DNA from: Ianthella basta
Taxonomy: Eukaryota > Porifera > Demospongiae > Verongiida > Ianthellidae
Assembly: GCA_964019415.1 (NCBI GenBank)
Contig: OZ025870.1
Span: forward strand, 9,335,415-9,399,414
Length of the DNA: 64,000 bases
Direction: 5' to 3'
In this document: piece after piece, positions 1 to 12,400 of the stretch
Position numbering within the stretch: position 1 is the stretch's first letter
How the letters are laid out: the number at the start of each line of letters is the position of its first letter
Position numbers and translations under genes: made by a program
The notes under the pieces: model-generated
Told to the model about the DNA's origin: nothing
What the model saw: only the letters and a program-made list of their open reading frames with translations
Databases searched by the model: none

Positions 1-198
1 ACGGTTGCCCTTGTAAATGCTCTTCAGAACTTTAGAACCTGGCCCGCGCGTACTGCGCTGTAGCAAACGTACGTAGCTTTTGCCATCACAGAACACTAGC
101 TACTCTCGCGACTGTGGGTTCCTTTGGTACATTATGTTTCTGTAAATGCTCACTGTAAATGCATGTGCTGTAAGCAGTCATGTGTCTGTCTGTGCTGG

Positions 199-420
199 AG
201 ATTTCTCTGTGCATGTGTGTGTGTGTGTGTATGTGTGTGTGTGTGTGTGTGGTGTGTGTGTGGTATGTGTGTGGTGTGCAGTGTGTGTGTATGTGGTGTG
301 TGTGTGTGTGGTGTGCAGTGTGTGTGTATGTGGTGTGTGTGGTGTGTGCAGTGTGTGTGGTGTGTGCAGTGTGTGTGTGTGTGTGCGTGTGTGTGTATGG
401 GGTGTGTGTGGTGTGTGTGG

Positions 421-476
<56 letters not shown>
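199..476. repeat. (TG)n microsatellite
   Basis: Long imperfect TG/GTGTGGTG run with a pure stretch at about 425-474. Every reading frame through it gives Cys-Val or Thr-His polymers, so no gene is called here. It lies upstream of the first visible exon of gene A and is probably in an intron of it. Confidence 0.95.
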
Positions 477-477
<1 letters not shown>

Positions 478-534
478 AGGTTACTGACACAATGTCATGT
501 TTACCTCTTGTGAGTGACAGAGCTGCGACCGAAA

Positions 535-597
535 GGAGCAAGTATTTCGAGTTGGGGCGGCAGCCCCACGAGTTTTTAACTTGAAATACTTGTTCAC
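535..597. repeat. small palindromic MITE (CAAGTATTT family)
   Basis: The arms read AGCAAGTATTTCGAGTT and, on the other side, AACTTGAAATACTTG, folding around a GGGGC-GGCA-GCCCC centre. A second copy with the same arms and a GGGGCGCC-type centre lies at 10151-10222, and a degraded relative may lie near 7585-7655. Confidence 0.6.
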
Positions 598-849
598 TAT
601 CCTAGCTTTGCAAATTGCCAGTAACTATGACTTGCACTTAGATTATGTACGAGTTGTAATTCCCATGTATTCAACACACAACACACACGTGCACAGTTTG
701 AATATTGGAGAGAATGTTGGTTAAAATGGCAAGTCTTTGACAAATGACTCTAATTAGAAAAGAAATATTGTGGCATGCTGTGCTTTCATCCATATAATGT
801 TTTTATTAAGTGATTTACTTTGTGTTTGTCTTCATAATGAAAATCACAG

Positions 850-1319
850 TTCTGTTGTTACTATCCTGGACAAAGCTGGCGAAGGAGTGAACTCTTATGA
901 GTATGACCCATTCGGAAGGGTTATTGCAGCATCTGAAAGTGTAAGGAACATCTTCCAATATGTTGGCCAGTTGGGTGTCATAAAGGATGAAGCAGTGGAG
1001 AATGTCTACATGATGAGAGCCAGGCATTATGATGCCACACATGGGAGATTCATGAGCTTTGACCCACTTGGTGTGTACCATTTTTGTGACTTGTTTCGTG
1101 TGTGGCTGATTCTTCAGTACATTATGCTTCTTGTGCATTGTATTCCAGGTTTTGCCGGAATATCTCCAAATTTGTATGTATATGCCAACAATAATCCTCT
1201 AACGGTGAAGGATCCAACTGGCGAATTTGCAGTTATATTGGGTGCTGCTGTTCTCAGGGCAGGATATTCAGCTGCTATATACCTGGTGACTACCCCACCA
1301 TCAGAATACACAGTAGGAG
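850..1319 (+). other. Gene A exons 1-2: RHS/YD-repeat core domain
   Basis: Visible residues include YEYDPFGRV, RARHYDATHGRFMSFDPLG and, across the splice at 1070/1149, NLYVYANNNPLTVKDPTG. This is the conserved RHS-associated core that closes the YD shell in bacterial Rhs proteins and in teneurins. The codon interrupted by the intron is the Gly of DPLG, so the splice restores the motif exactly. The earlier YD repeats must lie upstream of the window. After the final DPTGE the sequence becomes hydrophobic and small-residue rich, as it does after bacterial RHS cores. Confidence 0.88.
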
Positions 1320-4300
1320 GTAAGCCTATAGCAATTGCTTGTGGTATTAGTATTCTACACAGCTCATTGAAAGAGAAAAAATTTGCTAGATACTGTATCC
1401 TCTCTAACAATTTGTCACCCCTAGTGCAGCAAAACTTCGTCTTTTGAGCCAATTAGAGCAGGAATGGAGAAGACTGTCGAAGGTGACGATTATTTAGAGT
1501 TTTCAGACGAAACATTAGAGAGCTTTAAATTTCAGTTATGAGTGTTCCTTGCTGGAATGGCCGCTTTCACATTGAGCGTGCGAACAGCAGTGTGAGTCTA
1601 CCGTCTGAACAAGAAGGATCTGGAGATGATTCGCTGAGCTCCATTGTCGCACCAAAGGGAAAATGAATGACATACACAGCATCGAGAAGCTTATAGACGA
1701 ATGGAACAATGCCAGAAGGACAAAGACAACAGTGCGAGCGTTGTTGGCTTTGTTCCTAGGCTTTGTTCCTTGACCATCGTATCAATATTGCAGACATTTC
1801 TGACGAATATTTAGAATGCTTCCTCTTCATGATGAAAATTAGAGGCAAATGGCGGAAATTAGAGAGACAGAAATCCGTCACAATTAGAGTACACTTGAGC
1901 ATATTTTTCCCTGTCGAAATTTATGACTACTTTTTACAGCAGATACGGTGTATAAAAATGCACTTCATGTTATACTCTGCCTGGTACATATATACTGATG
2001 TAAAAGTGACCTTTAGCTCTCTTGATCCACATGCATCATCTGACTAATATTTAATAGTATGGTGATTGAACAACTATATGGAGTTAAGCATTGGCATGTG
2101 GTCATATATGCCTTGTGTAGACCTGAAAAGTGGTCTGATATTACAATATCAGACCTCGGATTGCACAGCAGGTCTGACTTCAAGAGCACAGTGGAATCTA
2201 CTACTATACAGTGTCAGGCAAAGCAGTCTTACCATTTCACTGTGGCTGTGACAATCTGTGCTACAGGGATCTTCATGCTCCAAGAAAGAAGCCGCGACCG
2301 CAAAAACTGCCCCACGAAAGATAGTCTGTTGGACAAGATACCAAAATAAATACGTAAGTAGACATCTTCTAGGCACCAAACACCGTGTCCGGCTCTGTTG
2401 CACAAAGCAATGGCTTGGAAGATGTGAAGGCATGGTCCGTTGAGCGGCTTCTTCAGATGACAAGGAACAAAATCCATAAAGACATCACTAAAGGCTCCCA
2501 CACGTGGTTAGAATTGCCCTTCTGAATCAAATTCTACATTGAAGACCATCATTCTCCACAAAAGAAGCGTTTCCTAGACCCTCTGTGCAGCACCCTGTCA
2601 CGGCCACAACAAAACTGCGGACTGTGCATTATTTTAAATTCGGTTCTCTGTCATCTCATTGGTCAACGTGCTGCCAAAAGGCGCACAGTATTCTCATTGG
2701 TCAGCCCTAAAGCCTGTTGTAATGTCATGGAGGCACCTACTGAATGCAAATGATGCCATTGCTGGGTTCCAGCAGGAGCAGTGATGTAAGGCAGGCGCTT
2801 ATCAAATGCAAATAGCATTGTTTCGAGAGAGGTCTGTTTTTGATATTGCTTTGGAAAGTTCATTCCGGTTGTGTACTTACCATACAATATACTATATATA
2901 GATCCCATTACCATGGCAATGGGCTTCTTTTTGCGATCTGTAAATCTCGTGGATCCCCCAACTGTACCTTCGCGCCATGACTTCTATTTCGTGTAGCTGG
3001 GCTTTAACTAAGGTGCATCATTCGCAATTCGAAATTTTACAGGAATTTTATAGCAGAGAACTGTAGCTGTTCATTAATACGCCACAACATACGATGTGCA
3101 GGTTGCCCAGCTTACTCGTTTCGTCGAGAAACAGGATATAGCAACTATGAACTGGCTATGAACCAGAGCCGAGAAATGAACTGGTTACGAGCTGGAGGCA
3201 GGCTTTGGTTAACCTCTTAGACACGAATGACAAGTTTACTGGTCATAAATTTGTATACATGTAAGCGTGAATGACGAGTTTACTCGTCAGAGAAATTGGC
3301 ACAGTTTAAGAGCTGTTTTCTTCTGCTACAAACCTTGAAGTGGACTGACTTTCTCAGAGGACCTACAGCAGTGTTTGGACCTTACCTGGCTCGCTTTTCC
3401 TGTCTCCTTGTAGCACCCAACACCTGCAATCAACTGTTAAATTTTGCGCATATTCACCCCCTATCTCCCTAATACCATGTCACATTGTGTACTAGTCTAT
3501 GGAATGGAGGCAAATTGAACAAGAGTCTATATATACTCTCGTTCAAATTGCTACTATGATAGAGGAGAAGTAGGTTATCTCCAAGCTTTACAGCATGCAG
3601 AAACTTGCCGTTCTCGTTGCCTTCCTCCATTTTGTGTTCTTCGTCTGTATGCGCTTGCAAACGTCCTTGATCTGGCAAAAGAGGAGCCCTCAGTATTCTC
3701 GGAGACAGCGTCGAGCTATCCTCACACCATCTTCGCCTTTCTGGCAGTGACAACACCACAAAGTGCGCGCACTTGGCTCAAGTCATTTACTCTTTGTGCG
3801 CCGCCATTTTAACTCCGTGTACTGAGTGCAAGTTCGAGCCTATAACGTTAAAAGACATGTACATGGCAATGGGAAGCACTGCGGCTGACATGTGTCTGAC
3901 AGTGAGTAAGCTTACACTTAGCTGACGCACAGTACAGATAATACAGCCATTTTTTTGGGCACAATCCTAAATACACGTCACAAGCATTATGTCTAATACA
4001 GTGAAAGCACTGATACTAGACTCTTCTACCAGTATACTATTATTGTGACATGACATAGAGTACATGTATCATTAACTCCAATCATGGAGATAGAATAATC
4101 TTTCTTTAGAGTTTTGCCTCAATACCATTGGGCTGAGAAATGGCTTTGTGGTTAACTTCACTACTGGGACTTTGAATGCCATTGCTAAAGAAGTATCTGT
4201 GCATGATCTGTCATAACCTTTTACAGGGATATTCATACACACAGATGGTTCTTAATATATAGTCAGTAAGGTGGAGAAACCAGCAAACACACAAATTAAC

Positions 4301-6476
4301 ACTAGTACTGTTTTTGGTCAGTTACCTTCCAACACTTTCTGCATGGTGATCCCATCCACTGAATGTGATTAACATCTAGTCATATGATGCCACTTGCTAA
4401 TCTGTACACAGGGAAATCAATACCATTTCGTGCTTCTGCTTTATTCAATCCAAATGCAGGAATTGCAGGAAGTGCAGTAAGTGGAGTAGTTACAATACCT
4501 GTTATCGGTGATGCCTTGGGAAGTATCACTGAGGATTTGGTAGACAAAGGATCTGTGGACTGGTATGACGTGGGCGAGGATGCCACTGTGGGAGCAGCTA
4601 TTGGCTCACTTGGAAAAAAGACTGGAAAACTGGAAGGTGGGAATGCATGTTCAAGTTATATAAAGTGGCATTCTTCTCTGTCAACATAATAATTAACAAC
4701 AAACATAAATTTGCATACAAATTTACATAGCCTTGCATACATACAAATTTTCATCTTTACATTTCATCATCGACTTGATAAACTGTACTGCTTTTTCTAA
4801 TAAATTCTCATTTGAAATTCAACTTCTTCTAATTCCATGTTTTAGTGGCCTCTACATTGATCTTGTTATTTTGTTTTGACAATTTGTTGTATGGTTTTGT
4901 GTTGCACTTCCAGTGGAATCAATGTATGTATGTTTATACAATACGTATATTGGGTCCCCCATTCACACCAGCCTTGTGCTGAAGGGGTAACCTTAATACA
5001 ATACAATGCAATACAATACAATACAATACAATACAATACAATACAATACTGTGATAGTATATATCTGTATTTTGGTAGACGCTCATTGCTACTGCTTAGA
5101 TAGGATTGGGCAAATTCTTGAGCAATCATGTAGCAGAGATAAATTGAATGCAAAACATTTCGACTACTGAAGTCTTCATCAAGTACAATACTGAAGAAAG
5201 ATGAGTGATTGGCCTAATATATTTAGACAGCAACCTAGTAATGTCATAAAGGCAGGAATGAGTTGATGAAATGACAGTTCTTCAGTAGTAATGGTAATAA
5301 TGATTAATGAATACTGATAACGGTAATGATTGGTGAGGTGTGTGAGTCATGAAAATGGGAGGGTGAAGGGACAAGGGCTACTAGTACCCCCCGGACCGTA
5401 ACCCTTCCATTATTATATTCGTAAACATGGCGAAGCCGTAACTATTCTTCCTGGTTTGAAGCGCAGGAATGGACTATGTGTTTGAAACTTGGCTAAGGTG
5501 TTCAGTCAATACCACCAGTATGAAAGACGCAAAATACCGAGTTTACTGAAAACATCACTCGGTTGCATGTTTTCTGTAGTGACACTTTATGCATATTGAC
5601 ACGTGACCCCTTTTGTTAAATCTGCTCACAAATTAATGATTTTGCATGTGCACAAAGAATTTTCTGATGCAATTGATCTAGTTGTAGTAGCTAATGACTT
5701 TGTTAGAGCAAATGAAAGAAGGCCACCCTCATTTGCTAAATTATGATTTTGGCTTGAACTTGCACGCAGTTGTGTACTGTTTTAATTGTTGTTTACACTG
5801 ATCATTGTTTTACAGTGTGTTTTGCAGTGCATGGGTCTTCTCCTATTGGCATATTATACATCCACTCAACAGGCTAAGCCTGTAACCAGCAGTTGTAAAG
5901 CTAGTAGCATGGTCTGGACAATCAGAGATGAAAAAAGTTTTTGTTTGCTTTGCTCTCGCATTTTTCTGGCCTAACCACTTCTCTTGGGCTTCCACTACTC
6001 CTGTACTTGGTACCTCAATGTAACTATTGTGTTCTGTCATTCTGTTTAGTTGCTAGGTAGCTAGCCAATTTACTTTGAATGACATTATTTCACAGAATCT
6101 TACTCTGCAGAAAGAACAAATAGGTGTGCAAAGTGCAGAGTGAACTGCTTTCTACCACAGCAAAAACCTGTAGCCGCTTGATGACTGTCGGCATAAAGCA
6201 CTTTTAGCTCTCTATGTACCCTCTTTATGTCTCTCTATTTTTCTCTCTAGTATGTTAGTATGCATGCATGTGTACATTGCGTGTTTGTGTGTGCACATGA
6301 GTGTGTGCGCATGTGTCTGCGTATGTGTGTGTTGCATGTTGTGTGTGTGTGAGAGAGAGAGAGTCTTGAATCCGTTAATGTGCTTTGTTTCACTGTCCAT
6401 TCTGTTAAGTGTAACTGTGTGAGAGAGAGAGAGAGGGAGGGAGAGAGGGAGGGAGGGAGGGAGGGAGGAATGGAGG

Positions 6477-6512
<36 letters not shown>

Positions 6513-9407
6513 GGCGAACTGTGTTTATGGCAATGCTGAAAATGTGCAAGCTGCCTATTTACCACATATGCATGTTAATGTACTGCGCAGCTGTTCGTAT
6601 GTGACTCAAGTTGTGTGTGAGTCTATTTCGCATGTGGGTTATGACACCTATGTAAATAATGTGGCTTCGCGCGGTCAAACCAAGCTGTGCATAAAACTGT
6701 AACTGCATTATAGTACTTCATGTGTGTATAACAATTACTTCAGTGACAATTTCCTAGATGGAGAATCACCGACGACGGCAGTATCTCTGCAAATATACTC
6801 AATCACTGTGTGGCGGCCGATTGAGAGCAGATTAAAGGGCATAGAACAGTACACAGTCACATGATCTAACTTTTTCCTTGTGTCCACAGTTAAAAATGCA
6901 ATCCATTGGAGAGTTACGTTGCTAAAACTGCATTTTTGTCTTCGCGGTTGAAGCTTTTGCACATAATAACTCGCGATTAAAAACTCGTATCAAAAGTGGA
7001 CACATGCAAAATTTAGAAAGCATCTTTACATTATGACTTCTACTTTCATTGTCAAGCTGTTCTGAGGTCCCATACGGCAATTTACTAATGAAACCAATTT
7101 TGCCTCCTCCAACAGCCAGAGTCACATGACTCTGTCTCAGTGGGTAGGCGTACCCAAACGTCACAGAAATGGTGGCCATGGAATGCCTAATTTACTGTGA
7201 TGCTTTGCGCCGCACATGGCCTACTTCGTCTTACATACATATGCAAAAAGACTCCTGCTTACCTGCTCCAGTATCGAAGTTGTCTCTGCCTCCTCGTCTT
7301 GTCCCAGATGTGACATTCCTTGATTACTGCATGACACAATTAATTGTTGGGGCCCTGGCTGGGGCCCACATACATCACACAGTGTCACATGAGTAACTAA
7401 GGTAACGTAGAAGAATGTGCTGAAACCACACAGTCCAAGCTTGTGTAAACTATGCTGCCATAACCCACATGTGTCATGTCCGCTTCAGTCATTTGTGTTC
7501 ATTTTTATGGAGATTGTGTGATAGTGTGATAATTATTTGAACCGTTTGCAAAAGCTACTATTGATAACGCAGCAGTGACCAAAGGGATCAATTATTCAAC
7601 TTGGGGCAGCAGCATCACTAGCTATTTTACTCAAAATTCTTGTTTCATTATTATAATGAATATTATGTATAGTACTGACAAGTGATTTCACAATCACCGA
7701 CTTGATGATAGTCAAACAGAATAACAGTAACCAGAACTAGCTTTGGATTGCAATGGCTCAGACAGGTGTTAAAAGAGAGGTGCTTGTGTGATACTGTCAT
7801 CCTTTTTGATACTGGTATATTTCAGTACTTTGGTGACCATAGTGAATGTCTTAGCATGTGCATATAGATTTGAATGATTCTATTAATGCAATCATTATAG
7901 CCAGATCAATCTAAGTTAATCAAACTTTTCGAAACCATAATAGCTGACTTCATCAGTGAATAATCATACTTACAAGCAAGGGTAATAAACTTCCATTTTA
8001 ATGATTGCTTTCAGAAGTGTAAATGCACCTAGCCATTGCATTGTTAATCTCTTTGATGAAGCTTTATTCTGTCTCTATTGCTTCCTATACAGGGAAAGTG
8101 GGAAAGAAAGCAAAGGGAGCTATGCCGAAATCCAGGACTGGACCCCTTCGCAGATATTATGAACATGTGAAGAGGAAAAGCAACGAATATGTAAAATCAT
8201 TTAAATCTAAAATATCTGAAGACTTTTACCCAGATGCAGTGTCAACTATGGCTAAAGGTAAAATTCGTATGAATGTTGAAAACATTGTTAATGATACTTT
8301 TGGAGAGGACATTGAAAAAGCAAAGGAGAAGGTGACGGAAATTATTGATCAGACCTTTATAAGGTCACAAGATCCAGTAAGTGCCAAGCATTAAATTGCA
8401 CATAACTTTGCACCTTTAACCCTATAGGCTCGAACTTTAAACTTCGTGCCATGCACTCAGTTCGCAAAGTTACAATGGCAGCGCACAGAGACTAAATGAC
8501 TTGAGCCCAGTGCGCATACTTTGTGGCGTTGTCACTGCCAGAAAGGCGAAGATGATGTGAAGATTGTTCACCCTGTCTCCGAGAATACCAAGGGCTCCTC
8601 TTTTGCCAGTTCGAGAACGTTTGCAAGCGCGTATGGACAAAGAACACAAAATGGAGGAAAACGACGAGAACGATGAGTTTCCGCATGCTGTAAAGCTTAG
8701 AGCTTACTTATTTCCTCTCTGCCATGGTAGCAATTTGAAGGAGAGTCTATAGACTCTCGTTGAAATTGCCTCTGTTCCATAGACTAGTACACAATGTGAT
8801 ATTGGTATTATGGAGAACTCGGGCGAATACGCATAAACTTCAACAGTTGATTGCAGGCGTCGGGCGCTACAAGGAGACAGGAAAAGCAAGCCAGGTATGC
8901 TCCAACCACTGCTGTAGGTCCTCTGAGAAAGGCAGTCTGCTTCAAGATTTGTAGCAATAGAAAACAGGTCTTAAACTGTGCCAATTTCTATGACGCGTAA
9001 ACTCGTCATTCGTGCTTACATGCATACAAATTTATGACCAGTAAACTCGTCATTAGCGCCTAAACGGTTAAAGCATAGTTTGATTCTACTGTCTCTGATT
9101 AATGTAGAACACTATTTGCTCACACCACTCTTTAACCTATACTCAATATGCAATACGCAATAACACTGTCACCTGCAACTTGATACATAGCATCTGCATG
9201 GCTAATGTACTTCTGCATGTAATAATATTAAGTGTAGATATTTCATACTTGAACATTAGTGTATAGCTCTTTGAACATGTGTTTGTGTTGCTCATTTATA
9301 GCATGATGATCTCATGCGTCAAAGCACCACCTGACGCAGGGATTTTTGGGGCGCCGAAGGCGCCCCTATATTGTTTTCACTTTTAGGTATTCGTATGGCC
9401 TCATGTT

Positions 9408-9444
<37 letters not shown>

Positions 9445-12400
9445 CTGTCATTGCAAGTGGCGGCGCTCAAGTCGTTCTTTACAAAGCTTTAAATCCTCTC
9501 TATTGACGTTTTGCCGTGTTTGAATCGGACGAAATGTGGTCATAAACATGTGTTAATAGAGTAATACTAATAAAAAGCCTAAGGAACGTCTCTTCTGCGA
9601 GATACAGCTCCAATTATCACTGAAGGACATTGTAAAATGGCCGCGCGCTCGACGCTTTCTGTTTGCTAGGCTCAAAATCATCTTTCTTTAGATTTCGCCG
9701 TGTACCCAAGGAACGAAAAGCGTTTCTAGAACATGTTTAAGTAATAGTATTGTAGTAGGAAGCTTGCTTAACTGTTTTCCTGCGAGGTACAGCCCTAAAT
9801 ACAACAGAAGTCTAGTGACCCGTAGGCCAATAATGGGAGACCAGCGAATCATGACACATAATTATAGCCATGATTCGTTCATAGAGTCATCATAGGGTAG
9901 CCTTTCAGCCAGCACACTCCTCCTCCAGGCACAAAGTAACAATTGCTCATTCAGAATGTCATATAGATCAAAAAGCAGTAGGTAAACATTTGACAGTTTG
10001 GTAGGGGTGCTTTCACTGGATATGACTGGCTGCTCTGGAGACTTGAAACTCTTGCAAACCCAACGGTCTAGTGTGTCTTGATGTATCTTTCAGACCAACA
10101 ACAATACTGTACCCCCAACTATCTGATTTACTGAATGTACATGGGAAAATTGCTAGCAAGTAGTTCGCGGTTCAGGGGCGCCCTGGCGCCCCACGAATTT
10201 TTTAACTCGAAATACTTGTTGCATTGCAGGGGTCGGTCTGCAGTAGCCTGTTAAGTGCCAGTAGCACTTCATTATTACCTGTTAAGCACCCCTAACACCT
10301 CATTGTTACCTCAGTGTGTAAACTAATACCTAACAAAGAGGGCAAGAGAGTCAAATATGCAGCAGACTACACTAGCAAAAGTAACGGCATAAACAGCATG
10401 GATACAATGATGCCCCTAACATTAAAAATGAACAAAAATTCATGAAGATGAGTCGTGTCTACAAACTGAGTCATCCAAGTTCTAAACTTGTAGTCAAATC
10501 AGTCAGTTCGTGAATGTGCACCCTTGAAAGATTGGAATGTAAAGAGGCTGCGTTTTGAAGTGCAAATGTTTGCTGATTTGGCAAAGGTGCAGGTCATGGT
10601 CAACAAAAATCTCAAAATCGAGATCATAGTCAAAATCCAAACGCTCTGGAGGAGGAAGGTTGTTGGGCGTCAAACAGGTGGCATGCTTGCTGGAAGGAAG
10701 GTTGTTCTCCTGGTTGCTAGTGGAGTTACACATGACCATAGGCTGAATCACAGCTATGCTGTAGTACCAGACTGCTAGCTAAAACTCCCAGAGCAACTAA
10801 CTTTCCCACGCAAACGAAGTGGATCCATTATTTTGCGATAAGCCAGTTACTACACGACTTCAGTGTAGTACGGCAAATTTTATTGCACTCACCCTTGGGT
10901 GCTTCGCACCCTCCAGCCTCATGCATTTAATTGCATACTTCATCGAAGGCATGTAGTGTTACTACTTACTGCCACACGCACACACACACACCATCCATGC
11001 TCTGCTTTCACTTTCCAGTGGTGCAGGCCACATCCAGAAAGAACATATTTACTGGGGTGGTGGGAGAGAATGCTGGTGGGATCACTCCCTCCACCCTGAA
11101 CACTTGGCTTGGCGAGTAGGGTTTCGTCTACAGAACTTCATGTGATTCTTAAGGCCTTGCTTCTTGTATTGACCATCACAGTGTGGGCAGGTCAGGGTCT
11201 TCAGGGCAGATTGCCTGTGTTTCTGTCTCTGGTGGTTAACAAGTCCGGCCTTGTTTTGGGCCTGGAAGGTGCAGCCACTCTCTTTACATTGTAGATCAGC
11301 GTGTGCTTCAAATAACTCTCTTTCCCTCCTTTGCTTGCGTTCATCCTTTTTTCTCTTCTCCACTTCTTCTGATTCCCTGTTCAGGTCCTCTACCATTTTG
11401 TCAACAACAGCTGTCCAACCACAACAGCGGTCTTGTGCAATCTCCCTCCAATCCTTGTCAACTTTGCATCCCTTCAGGTCTTTGCTCACAACATCTGCCC
11501 ACCTCAGTTTCTGCCCCCCAGCTGTCCGCTTGCCACCCTCTGGCTTGCACACTAATAGTTGTCTAGGTATGCGCTCTGTGCCCATCCTTGCAACGTGACC
11601 CAGCCATCTTAACCTCCTCCTCCTCAACATCGACTCAACAGTTTCCATGTTTGCCTCAGTTCTGATCACTGTGTTCCTCTTCTGCTGTCTTACTGATAAC
11701 CCTAAGATGATTCTCAGGCACCTCATCACAAAACTTTGCAGCCTTTTCACCTGATGGGCCAGAGGGGCCCATGCCTCACTGCCATACATTAAAGTTGGTA
11801 TAATTGCAGCCTTGAACATCCTCATCTTTGTTTCAGTCTTGATCTTCTTTTGGTACCAAAGGACTCTGCTCAGGCTCCTGAAACTACTTGATGCCTTTCT
11901 GATTCGTGCGCTAACCTCCTTATCTAGCCCGCAGTCTGAGGCAACGGTACTTCCTAAGTACTCGAACTCCTCCACTACATCCACTGTGTTATCTGTCCTC
12001 TGAAGCTGCACTTGCCTAGGTTGTTCTTGCTGCTGACCAGCCTGTGGTGTGGGAAGCACTGCCATGATCTTAGTCTTTCTTGCACTAATGGTGAGGCCCA
12101 TCTCACTACAGCTTTCATCCATGTCCATTAACATTTCCTCCAGTTTGTCCATGGAGTCACTAACCAGGCACATGTCATCCGCGTAGTCCAGATCAGGGAT
12201 TTGTGTTCGATGGTGCATCAGCTTCCTGCACCCTACCAGGTCAGCTGCTGGATTGAAGAGGACTGTTAACCCGTTTGCCGGATGCTTCCTCAAGGCCATG
12301 CATATGACTGAGTCAAGGAACAGGTTGAATAATGTTGGAGCAAGTACGTCTCCTTGTCGGACTCCATTGGCAATTGGAAATTCCCCAGACACCCTCCCAT

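Larger units (their letters stand above)
4412..8376 (+). other. Gene A exons 3-4: post-RHS spacer and basic linker
   Basis: Exon 4412-4636 (75 codons) is glycine and alanine rich with repeated GxAxG patterns and a DWYDVGEDATVGAAIGSLG segment, which resembles the spacer that follows bacterial RHS cores. Exon 8093-8376 is highly charged (KVGKKAKGAMPKSR, then alternating Lys/Glu) and predicted helical. It sits where bacterial Rhs proteins carry a C-terminal toxin, but no toxin fold or catalytic motif is recognisable and it lies inside the chain. Both exons begin with GG completing a Gly codon, consistent with phase 1. The intron between them (4637-8092) holds microsatellites and unassigned sequence. 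Confidence 0.6.

Noticed and set aside
86-584. Several overlapping long frames on both strands
   Set aside because: They translate the TG/CA microsatellite (Cys-Val or Thr-His polymers) and have no other support.
3469-3759. Frames of 60-96 codons inside the piggyBac-like MITEs (also 8564-8752)
   Set aside because: They lie within short TTAA-bounded elements, differ between copies by frameshifts and show no transposase motif.
8093-8376. A toxin domain after the RHS core of gene A
   Set aside because: Position recalls bacterial effectors, but no catalytic motif is seen and the chain continues into other modules.
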